Source: Actinacidiphila oryziradicis | Lineage (GTDB): Bacteria; Actinomycetota; Actinomycetes; Streptomycetales; Streptomycetaceae | DNA length: 64,000 bases | Assembly: GCF_005047355.1 (NCBI RefSeq) | Contig: NZ_SUMC01000003.1 | Location: 124,001-188,000 of the forward strand | Reading direction: 5' to 3' | Part shown: one piece after another, positions 53,685-62,400 of the stretch | Position numbering within the stretch: the first letter of the stretch is position 1 | Layout: each line of letters opens with the position of its first letter | Notes under the pieces: generated by a model | Database searches by the model: none | What the model saw: the letters and a program-made list of their open reading frames with translations, nothing else | Told to the model about the DNA's origin: nothing | Made by a program: the position numbers and the translations under genes

Positions 53685-54532
53685 CCGCGCTGGATGCCGC
53701 TGGTGTCCTGGAGGACGCCGCGGCGGCCGTCCTGGGTCTGGGCGATGAGGGAGGGGCCGCGCTGGTCGACGGCGAGGTACCAGGTGCCGGGGGCGAGTTC
53801 GGCGATGGGGGAGGGCGAACCATCCTCCGGAAAGAGCGGGCGGGCGACCGGGACGGCGAACCAGAAGGCCGTGAAGTCCGCGGCGGCGGGCTGGGGTTGC
53901 TGCTGTTGCTGCGGCGGGGCCTGGGGGGCCGGGGCACCGTACGGGGCGGACTGGGGCTGGCCGCCGTAGGACATGGCGGGGGAGGGGGCGCCCGGGTAGC
54001 CGTAGCCGCCGGGCTGCGGGGCGCCGGGGTAGGGCTGCTGGCCGTACGGGGCGGCCTGCGGCTGCCGCGGGCGGGGAGCGGGCAGGAGCGGGGGCTTGAA
54101 CGCGGCGAGGGTCGTGGACAGGACCGCGACCACCGCGAGGGCGAGGCCGAAGATCACGGTGAGCCAGGCGCCGGCGCCGAGGCTGACCCGGTTGCCGTCA
54201 CCGCCTGCGGGGAGGAGGTTGGAGAAGGACGACCAGAGGGCCGACCAGCCGACGAAGACGGCGAGCGCGATGCCCCACTGGGAGAGGGTGAGCCCCACGA
54301 CCTTGCGGCCCTCGGGCAGCATGCGGGCGGCCACAAAGAGCCCCGCGGCGATCAGGGCGGCGAGGTGCACGGTGGGCAGCAATGGGAACAGCGCCGCGTC
54401 CCACGCGTTGACCGACTCGTCCTGCCCTGTGGTGATGGGGTAGGTGAAGAACGGCAGGAATGAGGCGATCAGCAGCAGCACCGCTGCGACGATCACCGCG
54501 CCGTCTCCTCTTGTGAGGGAGCGGATGTTCAC
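53681..54532 (-). CDS. Four-helix membrane protein with Pro/Gln-rich linker (DUF5336-like)
   Basis: 283 residues. Helices GAVIVAAVLLLIASFLPFFT, TVHLAALIAAGLFVAARML, LSQWGIALAVFVGWSALWSS and AWLTVIFGLALAVVAVLSTT. A low-complexity linker (QPYPGAPQPGGYGYPGAPS, QAPPQQQQQPQPA) leads to a C-terminal beta domain (FWFAVPVARPLFPEDGSP, LAPGTWYLAVDQRGPSLIAQ). GTG 54532 follows AAGGAC. The stop codon lies in a MITE terminus, so the original C-terminus may have been longer. Function unknown. Confidence 0.78.
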   Translation of the reverse strand: MNIRSLTRGDGAVIVAAVLLLIASFLPFFTYPITTGQDESVNAWDAALFPLLPTVHLAALIAAGLFVAARMLPEGRKVVGLTLSQWGIALAVFVGWSALWSSFSNLLPAGGDGNRVSLGAGAWLTVIFGLALAVVAVLSTTLAAFKPPLLPAPRPRQPQAAPYGQQPYPGAPQPGGYGYPGAPSPAMSYGGQPQSAPYGAPAPQAPPQQQQQPQPAAADFTAFWFAVPVARPLFPEDGSPSPIAELAPGTWYLAVDQRGPSLIAQTQDGRRGVLQDTSGIQRG

Positions 54533-54690
54533 GTTGTGGAGGTCCTTTGTCAGTCGTCTCGGTGACGGGGGCGCGGACGGTCCACCATCGTACGGGTGTA
54601 ACCAGGGACTGCTACGGCGGGTGCGCAGTCTGGTGCACGATCGGGACCGACTCCCCGCACGGGGCGCTTCTGCCCGGCTCGGGGCCTGCC

Positions 54691-55560
54691 TCAGCCGCGG
54701 CCTTCCAGGAAGGCCGTGATGCCGTCGGCGATGCCCTGCGCCGCGCGCTGACGCCACTTGGGGTCCGTGAGGTGCGCGGCGTCCTGCGGGTCGCGCATGT
54801 TACCGCACTCGATGAAGACCTTGGGGACGGTGGAGAGGTTGAGCCCGCCGAGATCGTCGCGGACCTTCAGACCCGTGCCGCCCCCGATGTAGTTGGAGGG
54901 CGCGGATTTGGTCGCGGCGGCAAAATGCGCCTTCAGGGCGGTGCCGAGACGGCGCGAGGGGATGACGATCGCGCGGGTGTCCGCGATGCCCTGGTGGACG
55001 GCTGCGGGCAGGATGACATGGAAGCCGCGGTTGCCGGTCGCCGAGCCGTCGGCGTGGATTGAGACGGCGGCGTCGGCGTGGGCGGCATTGCCGATCCCGG
55101 CCCGTTCGTTGATGCACGGGCCGAAAGCGCGATCACCGTTCTGAGTGAGTTTGACGGTCGCACCGCGCTTAATGAGGAGGGCTCGCGCCCGGCGCGACAC
55201 GTCGAGAGTGTAGGCCGCCTCCGAATAGCCGCTGTTGGTGGCGGTGCCCGTGGTGTCGCAGGCCTTGCGGGCGGTCCCCATGTCGACCAGCTTCGCGATC
55301 TCGGCGGTGTGGTTGTGGTTGTTCGCATTGTGGCCGGGGTCGAGAACGACGACCTTGCCCGTCAGCGGGAGGGCGGCCTTGCTGTCGCCACTGTCCAGCT
55401 GCGATGCTGCCGCCGCCGCCGACGGCAGTGCCAGGGCCCGCTGAGGCGTTCCCCCGCCCCCGGGGTCGCGCAGCGAATCCCATACGAGCCAGCCCGCGAA
55501 GGCCGTCGCGATCAGCGCGGCGGCGGCGATCAACAGCACGCCGCCCCGTCGGCCCGACAT
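54691..55560 (-). CDS. N-acetylmuramoyl-L-alanine amidase (Amidase_3), membrane-anchored
   Basis: 289 residues. N-terminal membrane helix GVLLIAAAALIATAFAGWLV. Zinc-amidase residues: His in VVVLDPGHNANNHNHTAE, Glu in SGYSEAAYTLDVSRRARALL, His in AAVSIHADGSATGNRG, and catalytic Glu in VPKVFIECGNMRD. It cleaves the bond between muramic acid and the first stem-peptide residue at the cell wall. ATG 55560 was chosen; an upstream GTG exists at 55590. Cysteines DTT-flanking ACDTTG and FGPCIN could pair outside the cell. Confidence 0.93.
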   Translation of the reverse strand: MSGRRGGVLLIAAAALIATAFAGWLVWDSLRDPGGGGTPQRALALPSAAAAASQLDSGDSKAALPLTGKVVVLDPGHNANNHNHTAEIAKLVDMGTARKACDTTGTATNSGYSEAAYTLDVSRRARALLIKRGATVKLTQNGDRAFGPCINERAGIGNAAHADAAVSIHADGSATGNRGFHVILPAAVHQGIADTRAIVIPSRRLGTALKAHFAAATKSAPSNYIGGGTGLKVRDDLGGLNLSTVPKVFIECGNMRDPQDAAHLTDPKWRQRAAQGIADGITAFLEGRG

Positions 55561-55614
55561 TGGCGTCTCACCTGCACTGGTGCTGAACACGTCAGCGATG
55601 CTATCCGCCCCGCC

Positions 55615-56274
55615 TCAGATCCCTGACCCGGTACGCCTCAGGACATGCAGCGAGCGCGTCGCCGCGATCTCGGCGAAGGCCCCGGAGTCCAGCGCCCGCC
55701 GGTACACGCGGTACGGGGCCTGGCCGCCGTCCGCCGGGTCGGCGAACACATCGTGGATCACCAGGAGGCCGTCCGGCGCGAGGTGCGGGGCCCAGCCCTC
55801 GTAGTCCTTCGTGGCGTGCTCATCGGTGTGGCCGCCGTCGATGAAGATCAGCGCGAGCGGCTTGCCCCACAACGCGGCCACCTGCGGTGAGCGGCCGACG
55901 ACCGCGACGGTGTGCCCCTCCAGCCCCGCGGCGTGCAGCGTCCGCCGGAACGCCGGAAGCGTGTCCATCAGCCCGACCTCCGGGTCGACCAGCCCCGTGT
56001 CGTGATACTCCCAGCCCGGCTGCTGCTCCTCGCTCCCGCGATGGTGGTCGACGGTGACCGCCACCGTCTTCGCCTCCCGCGCCGCCGCCGCCAGCAGGAT
56101 CGTGGACCGGCCGCAATACGTGCCCACCTCCAGCACCGGCAGACCCAGCCGCCCGGCCGCGTCGGTGGCAGCCGCGTACAGGGCGAGGCCCTCGTCCAGC
56201 GGCATGAAGCCCTTGGCGGCCTCGAAGGCCGCGAGTATCGCGTCGGTGGGCCGTGGCTCTGTCATGGGCTCCAT
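55615..56274 (-). CDS. Class I SAM-dependent methyltransferase (Methyltransf_24-like)
   Basis: 219 residues. LPVLEVGTYCGRSTILLAAA (motif I), VAVTVDHHRGSEEQQPG (acidic loop), LIFIDGGHTDEHATKDYEGW and DGLLVIHDVFADPADGG (post II/III). This is the class that includes cephalosporin-hydroxylase-like and macrocin-type O-methyltransferases. Start ATG 56274 or ATG 56265 (GGAG 3 nt before the second). Substrate unknown. Upstream gap carries a REP repeat. Confidence 0.85.
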   Translation of the reverse strand: MEPMTEPRPTDAILAAFEAAKGFMPLDEGLALYAAATDAAGRLGLPVLEVGTYCGRSTILLAAAAREAKTVAVTVDHHRGSEEQQPGWEYHDTGLVDPEVGLMDTLPAFRRTLHAAGLEGHTVAVVGRSPQVAALWGKPLALIFIDGGHTDEHATKDYEGWAPHLAPDGLLVIHDVFADPADGGQAPYRVYRRALDSGAFAEIAATRSLHVLRRTGSGI

Positions 56275-56379
56275 GGTGCCGTACCGCCTGCGGCGGGCTG
56301 CTGCCCACCCACGGTGGTTGGGGCGGGGGTTGCCTGCACCGGGGGCGCCGGGTGTGCGTTCGCCCTGGCCGGGCGGGGG

Positions 56380-56465
56380 TGCCGATCCTCCCCCAGCTAC
56401 CTCCCCCAGCCTTCGGCCGGGAGGTGCCCCCCCAGGAGGTGCCCCTACAAGCGCCGGACGGGCGC
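56380..56465. repeat. REP-type palindromic repeat
   Basis: Modules GCCGATCCTCCCCCAGCTAC, CTCCCCCAGCCTTCGGCCGG, GAGGTGCCCCC and CAAGCGCCGGACGGGC. This is the reverse of the unit at 44505-44590. The rest of 56466-56790 shows no gene or signal except the KstR-type site that follows. Confidence 0.7.
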
Positions 56466-56793
56466 ACCTCTTGTTTGCCGCCCTCGCGCCGCTTCGCGGG
56501 CTTCGGACGGCTGCGCCGGACTCCGTCCGTCGGGGCGGAGCGCCCGGCGGGCGGGCGCAGAGATTCTCGATCTCCTCGCCGAAGTCCGTGGTTTTGGCCT
56601 AGGCCCCGCTTGCCATGTCGGTCGTCCCTTCCCCCGTGTCCGTCGCTCATCATGCATGACGGTACGGAGTGGTCCTCAGGCTGCGGCAGAGGCGAATGTA
56701 CGGGCTTGGGCAGGACAATTGTCACGGTCGCGGTGTCTGACTGTGCGTCAGCTCTTCCGGGGGTCGGAGTGATGCGTTATACAGGAGGCCACC

Positions 56794-56811
56794 GCTAGAA
56801 CACGTTCTAGC
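56794..56811. promoter_or_regulatory. Perfect KstR operator upstream of the hydratase operon
   Basis: GCTAGAACACGTTCTAGC contains TAGAACACGTTCTA (56796-56809), an exact match to TnnAACnnGTTnnA and to the palindrome. It lies 88 nt before the hydratase start codon and is the strongest of the four sites. Confidence 0.85.
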
Positions 56812-56898
56812 CGTACGTGATCGACCCCGGCGCGGCCGACGGTGCGGCCGGTCGGGCCGGGGTTGCCGGCGCCGAAATCCGAAGTCCCGAGGAGCTAC

Positions 56899-57732
56899 AT
56901 GCCCATCGACGTCACCAAGGCCACCACCGCCGAGCCTCGCGTCGCCGACCTGGCCTGGGGCCACAAGGACGTCCAGCTCTACCACCTCGGCATCGGCGCC
57001 ACCGAGCTGCGCTACGCCCTGGAGACCCAGCTGCGCGTCCTGCCCACCTTCGCCACCGTCGCGGGCGGCGCGATCGAGGCGGTCGGTGGGCTGTCCATGC
57101 CCGGAATCGATGTCGACCTCGCCGCCGTCCTGCACGGCGGGCAGCGGATCGGGCTGCACCGGCCGATCCCCGTCGAGGGGAAGGCTGTCCAGAGCGCGCG
57201 GATCGCCGCCGTTCATGACAAGGGCAAGGCGGCGGTGATCGTGCTCCGTAGCGAGGTGGCCGACCACGACGGCCCGCTGTGGACCTCCGACACCGAGATC
57301 TTCGTACGCGGCGAAGGCGGTTTCGGTGGCGAACGGGGGCCTTCGGCGCGTACGGAGGCGCCGGCCGGCGAGCCGGACCGTACGGTCCTGCGAACCACCC
57401 GCGACGACCAGGCGTTGCTCTACCGGCTGTCCGGCGACTGGAACCCGCTGCACGCGGATCCCGAGTTCGCCGAGCTGGCCGGCTTCGACCGGCCGATCCT
57501 GCACGGCCTGTGCACCTACGGGATCGTCCTCAAGGCCGTCGTCGACACGCTTCTCGAGGGCGACGAGACGCGGGTGCGCGCCTACTCCGCACGCTTCGCC
57601 GGGATCTTTTTCCCCGGCGAGACCCTGCGCATCCGGATGTGGGCCGCCGCCGGCCGTATCCGGGTCGCTGTGACGGCCGTCGAACGGGACGACGCGGCCG
57701 TCCTCGCGGACACGACCGTCGAGTACGAGTGA
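56899..57732 (+). CDS. MaoC-like 2-enoyl-CoA hydratase (17-beta-HSD type 4/ChsH3-like)
   Basis: 277 residues, double hot-dog fold. The hydratase-2 motif is LLYRLSGDWNPLHADPEFAE followed by LAGFDRPILHGLCTYG, with the catalytic Asp/His pair. ATELRYALETQLRVLPTFAT opens the first domain. This is the MFE-2 hydratase class that hydrates enoyl-CoAs of branched or steroid side chains. ATG 56899 has GAGGAG 5 nt upstream. KstR operator in front; the alcohol dehydrogenase and SDR genes follow at 41 and 26 nt, so an operon. Confidence 0.93.
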   Translation: MPIDVTKATTAEPRVADLAWGHKDVQLYHLGIGATELRYALETQLRVLPTFATVAGGAIEAVGGLSMPGIDVDLAAVLHGGQRIGLHRPIPVEGKAVQSARIAAVHDKGKAAVIVLRSEVADHDGPLWTSDTEIFVRGEGGFGGERGPSARTEAPAGEPDRTVLRTTRDDQALLYRLSGDWNPLHADPEFAELAGFDRPILHGLCTYGIVLKAVVDTLLEGDETRVRAYSARFAGIFFPGETLRIRMWAAAGRIRVAVTAVERDDAAVLADTTVEYE

Positions 57733-57773
57733 GTACGAATACGAGTCAGTACGGATGAGAAGGGGAGCCCGCC

Positions 57774-58850
57774 ATGCGCGCAGCCGTACAGCACCAGATT
57801 GGCCAGGACAAACTCGAAGTGTTCGACGATGTCGAGGCGGTGGGCTTCGGCCCCGGCAAGGTGCGCGTCCGCATCCGTGCCACCGGGCTCTGCCACTCCG
57901 ACCTGTCCGCGATGAGCGGCGTCCTGCCGCAGCCCGCGCCCTTCATCCCCGGGCACGAGGGCGCCGGTGAGATCGCCGAGGTCGGCGAGGGCGTCGACGG
58001 CCTCGCGGTCGGCGACCGGGTACTCGTCTGCTGGCTGCCCGCCTGCGGGGCCTGTCCCGCCTGCAAGCGCGGCCAGTCGCACCTGTGCCTCGCCGGGTTC
58101 CTCAACGCCGGCACCGCCAACTACCGCCGGCCGGGCGGGGACATCTTCGGCTTCGCCGGCACCGGCACCTTCGCCGAGGAAGTCGTCCTCTCCGCGCCCT
58201 GCGCCGTCCCGATCCCGGATGACATTCCGTTCGAGATCGCCGCTCTCATCGGCTGCGGCGTCACCACCGGGATCGGTGCCGCGCTCAACACCGCCAAGGT
58301 CGAGGCCGGTTCGTCGGTCGCCGTCATCGGCTGCGGCGGCGTCGGCATCAGCGCCATCCAGGGCGCACGGGCGGCCGGCGCCGCCGAGATCGTCGCCGTC
58401 GACCCGGTGCAGTCGCGGCGCGATGCCGCCCTGCGACTCGGGGCGACCGATGCCGTCGCACCGGAGGAGCTCGCCGATGTGAAGGGGCGGCTCACCGGCG
58501 GCGAGGGCTTCGACTACGTCTTCGAGGTCGTCGGGAGGTCCAGCACCGCCCGTACGGCGTACGAAGCCACCCGGCGCGGCGGCACGCTGTGCGTCGTCGG
58601 GGCGGGCGCGATGGACGACAACCTCCAGATCAGCATGTTCGAGCTGTTCTTCGACGAGAAGCGGATCCTGCCTTCCCTGTACGGGGGAGGGGATGTGCTC
58701 AGGTCCTACGACCGGGTCATCCGGCTCTGGCGCGCCGGGCGGATCGACCTGGAAGGGCTGATCACACACCGGGTGCGGCTGGAGGAGATCAACGACGCGG
58801 TCGACCAGATGCGGAGCGGCGAGGCGCTGCGCACCTGCGTGACCGTCTGA
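57774..58850 (+). CDS. Zn-dependent alcohol dehydrogenase (class III-like)
   Basis: 358 residues. Catalytic zinc ligands in GLCHSDLSAMSG and FIPGHEGAGEIAEVGEG; structural zinc cysteines in CWLPACGACPACKRGQSHLC; cofactor loop SSVAVIGCGGVGISAIQGAR. LTGGEGFDYVFEVVGRSS is also typical. Second gene of the KstR-fronted operon. It probably oxidises the side-chain alcohol between P450 and aldehyde dehydrogenase, though the latter are in the other block. Confidence 0.93.
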   Translation: MRAAVQHQIGQDKLEVFDDVEAVGFGPGKVRVRIRATGLCHSDLSAMSGVLPQPAPFIPGHEGAGEIAEVGEGVDGLAVGDRVLVCWLPACGACPACKRGQSHLCLAGFLNAGTANYRRPGGDIFGFAGTGTFAEEVVLSAPCAVPIPDDIPFEIAALIGCGVTTGIGAALNTAKVEAGSSVAVIGCGGVGISAIQGARAAGAAEIVAVDPVQSRRDAALRLGATDAVAPEELADVKGRLTGGEGFDYVFEVVGRSSTARTAYEATRRGGTLCVVGAGAMDDNLQISMFELFFDEKRILPSLYGGGDVLRSYDRVIRLWRAGRIDLEGLITHRVRLEEINDAVDQMRSGEALRTCVTV

Positions 58851-58876
58851 GGACGCGGCCCGGGAGGGAAGGGGAC

Positions 58877-59833
58877 ATGGGGATGGACGTGCTGGCGGGC
58901 CGGACGGCCATCGTCACCGGCGCCGGAAGGGGCCTGGGGCGGGCGGAGGCACTGGAGCTGGCCCGGCTGGGAGCGGCGGTCGTGGTCAACGACTACGGGC
59001 AGCCGGGCAGGGACGGCTCGGGGGAGGCGTCCGCGACTCCGGCGGAAGAGGTGGCCGCGGAGATCGTGGCGGCCGGCGGCCGGGCCGTGGCACACCACGG
59101 AGACGTGGCTGACTTCAAGCAGGCCCAGGAGCTGGCCGGGCTCGCCCTGGAGACGTTCGGATCGCTGGACATCCTGGTCAACAACGCGGGCATCCTCCGG
59201 GACCGCATGGTCTTCTCGATGACGGAAGAGGAGTGGGACGCGGTGATCCGCGTCCATCTGAAAGGCCACTTCAATATGACCCGCTTCGCCGCCGCGCACT
59301 GGCGCGACCGCGCCAAGGCGGACAACGGCCGTCCGGTGTTCGGGCGGATCGTCAACACCTCGTCCGAGGCGTTCCTCGCCGGTTCGGCGGGGCAGCCCAA
59401 CTACGCCGCCGCCAAGGGCGGCATAGTTGGGCTCACGACCTCCACGGCAGCGGCGCTGGCCAAGTACGGGGTGCGGTCCAACGTGATCTGCCCCCGCGCC
59501 CGGACCCGTATGACGGACGACGTGTTCGGGCCCGCCGGCCCCGCCGTGGACCGGAGTCCGGATCCGCTCGCGCCGGAGCATGTGGCGCCGCTCGTCGGCT
59601 ATCTGGCGTCGCCCGCCGCCGAGCGGGTCAACGGCCAGGTCTTCGTGGTGCACGGCGGGATGGTCGCATTGGTGGACCGGCCACGGGTGACCGCGAAGTT
59701 CGACACGGCCAAGGACGCCTTCACGTACGGCGAGCTGGACGAACTGCTCACCGGCTACTTCGCGGGCCGCGATCCGGCGGAGAGTTTCGCGGCGACGGAG
59801 GTGCTCGGCCTCAAGCGGAGCCGGCCGTACTGA
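58877..59833 (+). CDS. SDR of the 17-beta-HSD type 4 (MFE-2 dehydrogenase) kind
   Basis: 318 residues. Cofactor loop TAIVTGAGRGLGRAEALELA, VVNDYGQPGRDGSGEAS (the insert typical of MFE-2), NNAGILRDRMVFSMTEEEWD, and catalytic tract NTSSEAFLAGSAGQPNYAAAKGG (Ser/Tyr/Lys). ATG 58877 has GGGAAGGGGAC upstream. Together with the hydratase it supplies the middle steps of beta-oxidation. End of the operon; no operator found within it. Confidence 0.93.
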   Translation: MGMDVLAGRTAIVTGAGRGLGRAEALELARLGAAVVVNDYGQPGRDGSGEASATPAEEVAAEIVAAGGRAVAHHGDVADFKQAQELAGLALETFGSLDILVNNAGILRDRMVFSMTEEEWDAVIRVHLKGHFNMTRFAAAHWRDRAKADNGRPVFGRIVNTSSEAFLAGSAGQPNYAAAKGGIVGLTTSTAAALAKYGVRSNVICPRARTRMTDDVFGPAGPAVDRSPDPLAPEHVAPLVGYLASPAAERVNGQVFVVHGGMVALVDRPRVTAKFDTAKDAFTYGELDELLTGYFAGRDPAESFAATEVLGLKRSRPY

Positions 59834-59848
59834 CCCCGACGGGCGCGG

Positions 59849-60016
59849 TCAGTCGCGGCTGCGGGGCATTTGGTAGCCCTCCCGGCGGTGACGGCCATGG
59901 GCCGGGGTCTCGTGCTCGTCCGGCATGGCCGGACCACGGTGGCGTCCTTCGGCCGCGCCCGCGGCGGCATCGGCTTGGAGGCGTGCCTCGGCAGTGTCGT
60001 TCCGGGCTTCGGACAT
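59849..60016 (-). CDS. Small charged hypothetical protein
   Basis: 55 residues from ATG 60016 (GAGAGAT upstream): MSEARNDTAEARLQADAAAG, then basic/His-rich RHRGPAMPDEHETPAHGRHR. No membrane segment or known domain. It is convergent with the SDR gene and its codon bias is like a real gene, but its size and odd composition leave room for doubt. The 184 nt upstream (60017-60200) hold nothing else recognised. Confidence 0.45.
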   Translation of the reverse strand: MSEARNDTAEARLQADAAAGAAEGRHRGPAMPDEHETPAHGRHRREGYQMPRSRD

Positions 60017-60200
60017 GGTGGGATCTCTCTGTCGTTCGCGTACAGGCTTGCGGGGGCGGAGCGGGCGGAGTGGCCCAACGCGCCGTGCACGTACGCCAAT
60101 ACATCCCCGACGGTGCCCCGGCACACGGCAGCACAGCCCCCGGCAGGAGTCTAGCCAAGGGCGAGATCTTGGTGAAAGCGCCCCTGGGGCGGCGGCGTGT

Positions 60201-61346
60201 TCAGACCCCGCCCAGCGGCGCCTGTTGCAGCGGAAGGACGCGATTGTGGGGCGGCTCCTGCGCGGGAGCCTCCTGGGCGGGGGCTCCCTGAGTGGGCGGC
60301 TCCTGGGCGGGAGCCGCCGGTTCGGTGGGCGGTACGGCCGCCTCGTAGGAGACGACGCCGCAGGGGCAGTGTGGGCACGCGTAGGGCAGCCGCAGCACCC
60401 CGCGTGCCGTCCACATGCCGGTGCCGGGGAGCCAGCCGTCCGGGCCGGTGAGCCAGAGGGCGCGCCGGCCGCCGGGCCGCCAGACAGCGATGCAGGTGCC
60501 CTGTGGGCCGTCGGCGCGCAGGGCGACCGCGCAGGCGTCCGGCGCGAGCATCTGGCCGGGCTGGGCGGCGAAGGGGGTGAGGACGGCGTCCGGCACCCGT
60601 AGGGCCTCGGGGAAGCGCACGGGGAGCCGGCTGCCGAGGATGCCCCAGCCGAGCCGGTCCTCGCCGGGGGCGTCGCTGCGCAGGACGAGCAGACCGCTGT
60701 CGGGGTCGGCGAGGAGGAGGCGGTCGTTGCTGTCATCGGTGATCTGGAGGAGCGGGCTGACGTCGCCGTGCTCCAGGTCGACGGCGACGGCCTTCGTCCG
60801 CCCGTCCGCCTCGCGGTCGAGGGCCAGCATCCGGCCCGTATCGTCCAGCCAGACGCCGCCGGTGCAGCGGCCGCTCACCATGGCGAGCCGGCGGAGCTGG
60901 CTGCCGCCGTGGACGAGCCATACGGCGGTGACGTCGGCCTGGGCGTCGTAGGAGCGCGCGAGGGCGTCCCCGGAGGCGGAGGGCGGCAGCAGCCTGACGT
61001 CGTCGATGCCCCCGTCGAGCGACCCGAGCCACACCTCGCCGGTGCCGGGGCCGGTGGGGTAGAGGAGGGAGAGGTCGTGCCGGTAGGCGACGCGTCGGCG
61101 GATGAGGACCCGGCCGTCGGGTAGCGGGAGCACTTCGGAGCTGGGCTCCTCGGGCTGGTTGCCGGGGAGGGGGACGGTGTACGGCTCGGTGCTGTCGAGG
61201 GTCCAGCGCTCGGGGAACCAGTTGCCTCCGCCGGAGGCCTGGGCGAGGCAGGCGGCGTACGAGCCGTCCGCCGCGATAGTGAACCCGGCCCGCCGCACAG
61301 TGCTGCCAGTGGCGTCTGCGGTGGGCTCGGTGGCGCAGGCTGTCAT
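60201..61346 (-). CDS. Conserved hypothetical protein, beta-propeller-like
   Basis: 381 residues. Many blade-like strands: FTIAADGSYAACLAQASGGG, VLPLPDGRVLIRRRVAYRHD, GEVWLGSLDGGIDDVRLLPP, SGRCTGGVWLDDTGRMLALD, KAVAVDLEHGDVSPLLQITD. The C-terminus has a possible zinc pair (YACPHCPCGVVSYEA) and a low-complexity repeat APAQEPPTQGAPAQEAPAQE. ATG 61346 has GGAGGTGA 10 nt upstream. No signal peptide. I do not recognise a function; divergent from the nif3-like operon. Confidence 0.65.
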   Translation of the reverse strand: MTACATEPTADATGSTVRRAGFTIAADGSYAACLAQASGGGNWFPERWTLDSTEPYTVPLPGNQPEEPSSEVLPLPDGRVLIRRRVAYRHDLSLLYPTGPGTGEVWLGSLDGGIDDVRLLPPSASGDALARSYDAQADVTAVWLVHGGSQLRRLAMVSGRCTGGVWLDDTGRMLALDREADGRTKAVAVDLEHGDVSPLLQITDDSNDRLLLADPDSGLLVLRSDAPGEDRLGWGILGSRLPVRFPEALRVPDAVLTPFAAQPGQMLAPDACAVALRADGPQGTCIAVWRPGGRRALWLTGPDGWLPGTGMWTARGVLRLPYACPHCPCGVVSYEAAVPPTEPAAPAQEPPTQGAPAQEAPAQEPPHNRVLPLQQAPLGGV

Positions 61347-61524
61347 GGTGTGTGAGTCACCTCCGGCAGCAGACGCTAGTTTTCGCAACTGCGACCGATC
61401 GCCACGAGTGGATGTGATTCACCTGTAAGGGTGGCTCTTGTCCCCTTCTGGGGGAGGCGGACGAGCCGGTGTGCTCCGCCCGAGTGATTCCGTAAGCCCC
61501 AGTCCAGCGGGGTAATCTCGACCC

Positions 61525-62400
61525 GTGCCCAAACTGTCCGCTGTCATTGCCGCGCTCGAAGCCCTCTGGCCCCCGGAGCGGGCCGAGGAGTGGGATGCCG
61601 TCGGCCTGGTGTGCGGCGATCCGGACGCCGAGGTGTCGCGGGTGCTCTTCGCCGTGGATCCGGTGCACGAGGTCGCGGAGGAGGCGGTACGGACGGGAGC
61701 CGATCTGCTGGTCACCCACCACCCCCTCTATCTGCGCGGCACGACGACGGTCGCGGCCACCGGCTTCAAGGGCCGGGTCGTGCACTCCCTGATCAAGAAC
61801 AATGTCGCGCTGCATGTCGCCCACACCAACGCCGACCGGGCTGATCCGGGGGTTTCCGACGCCCTCGCGGCAGCCGTGGGGCTGCGCGTGACCGGCCCGC
61901 TGGTGCCCGACCGGACCGACCCGGCGGGGCGCAGGGGCCTGGGCCGGATCGGTGAACTGGACGCCCCGCTCACCCTCGCGGAGTTCGCACAGCGGGCGGC
62001 GAAGGGCCTGCCGCACACCGCCACCGGGCTGCGGGTCGCGGGCGACCCGGAGCAGGCGGTCCGTACCGTCGCCGTGTGCGGCGGCTCCGGCGACAGTCTC
62101 TTCGGCGACGTAAGGCGGGCGGGTGTGGACGTCTACCTCACCGCCGACCTGCGGCACCACCCCGCCTCCGAGGCCCAGCAAGCGGGACTGTTCGACGAGG
62201 GCAGGCCGTCCCTCGTCGACGCCGCGCACTGGGCCACCGAATGGCCCTGGTGCGAGCAGGCCGCGAGCCAGCTCGACGAGATCTCCGACCGGCACGGCTG
62301 GGCCCTCCGCACATACGTGTCGCGCACGGTCACCGATCCCTGGACGGCGCACGCCGTCTCCACCGAATTCACGAACTCAAACCCAGGAGCCCCCCGCTGA
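61525..62400 (+). CDS. Nif3-like dinuclear metal-centre protein
   Basis: 291 residues. Metal residues: VTHHPLYLRG (two His), HVAHTNADRAD and DAAHWATEWPW (His, Glu). VLFAVDPVHEVAEEAV and VAVCGGSGDSLFGDVRRAGV complete the Nif3/YbgI family, hexameric proteins once labelled GTP cyclohydrolase type 2 whose true role is unsettled. GTG 61525. First of the conserved nif3 - cdsZ - RNase H/phosphatase operon; overlaps the next gene by CTGA. Confidence 0.92.
   Translation: MPKLSAVIAALEALWPPERAEEWDAVGLVCGDPDAEVSRVLFAVDPVHEVAEEAVRTGADLLVTHHPLYLRGTTTVAATGFKGRVVHSLIKNNVALHVAHTNADRADPGVSDALAAAVGLRVTGPLVPDRTDPAGRRGLGRIGELDAPLTLAEFAQRAAKGLPHTATGLRVAGDPEQAVRTVAVCGGSGDSLFGDVRRAGVDVYLTADLRHHPASEAQQAGLFDEGRPSLVDAAHWATEWPWCEQAASQLDEISDRHGWALRTYVSRTVTDPWTAHAVSTEFTNSNPGAPR

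Noticed and set aside
56445-56657. 70-codon minus-strand frame starting MHDERRTRG
   Set aside because: Very Arg/Ala-rich, its end lies in REP sequence, and it has no plausible RBS; treated as non-coding.
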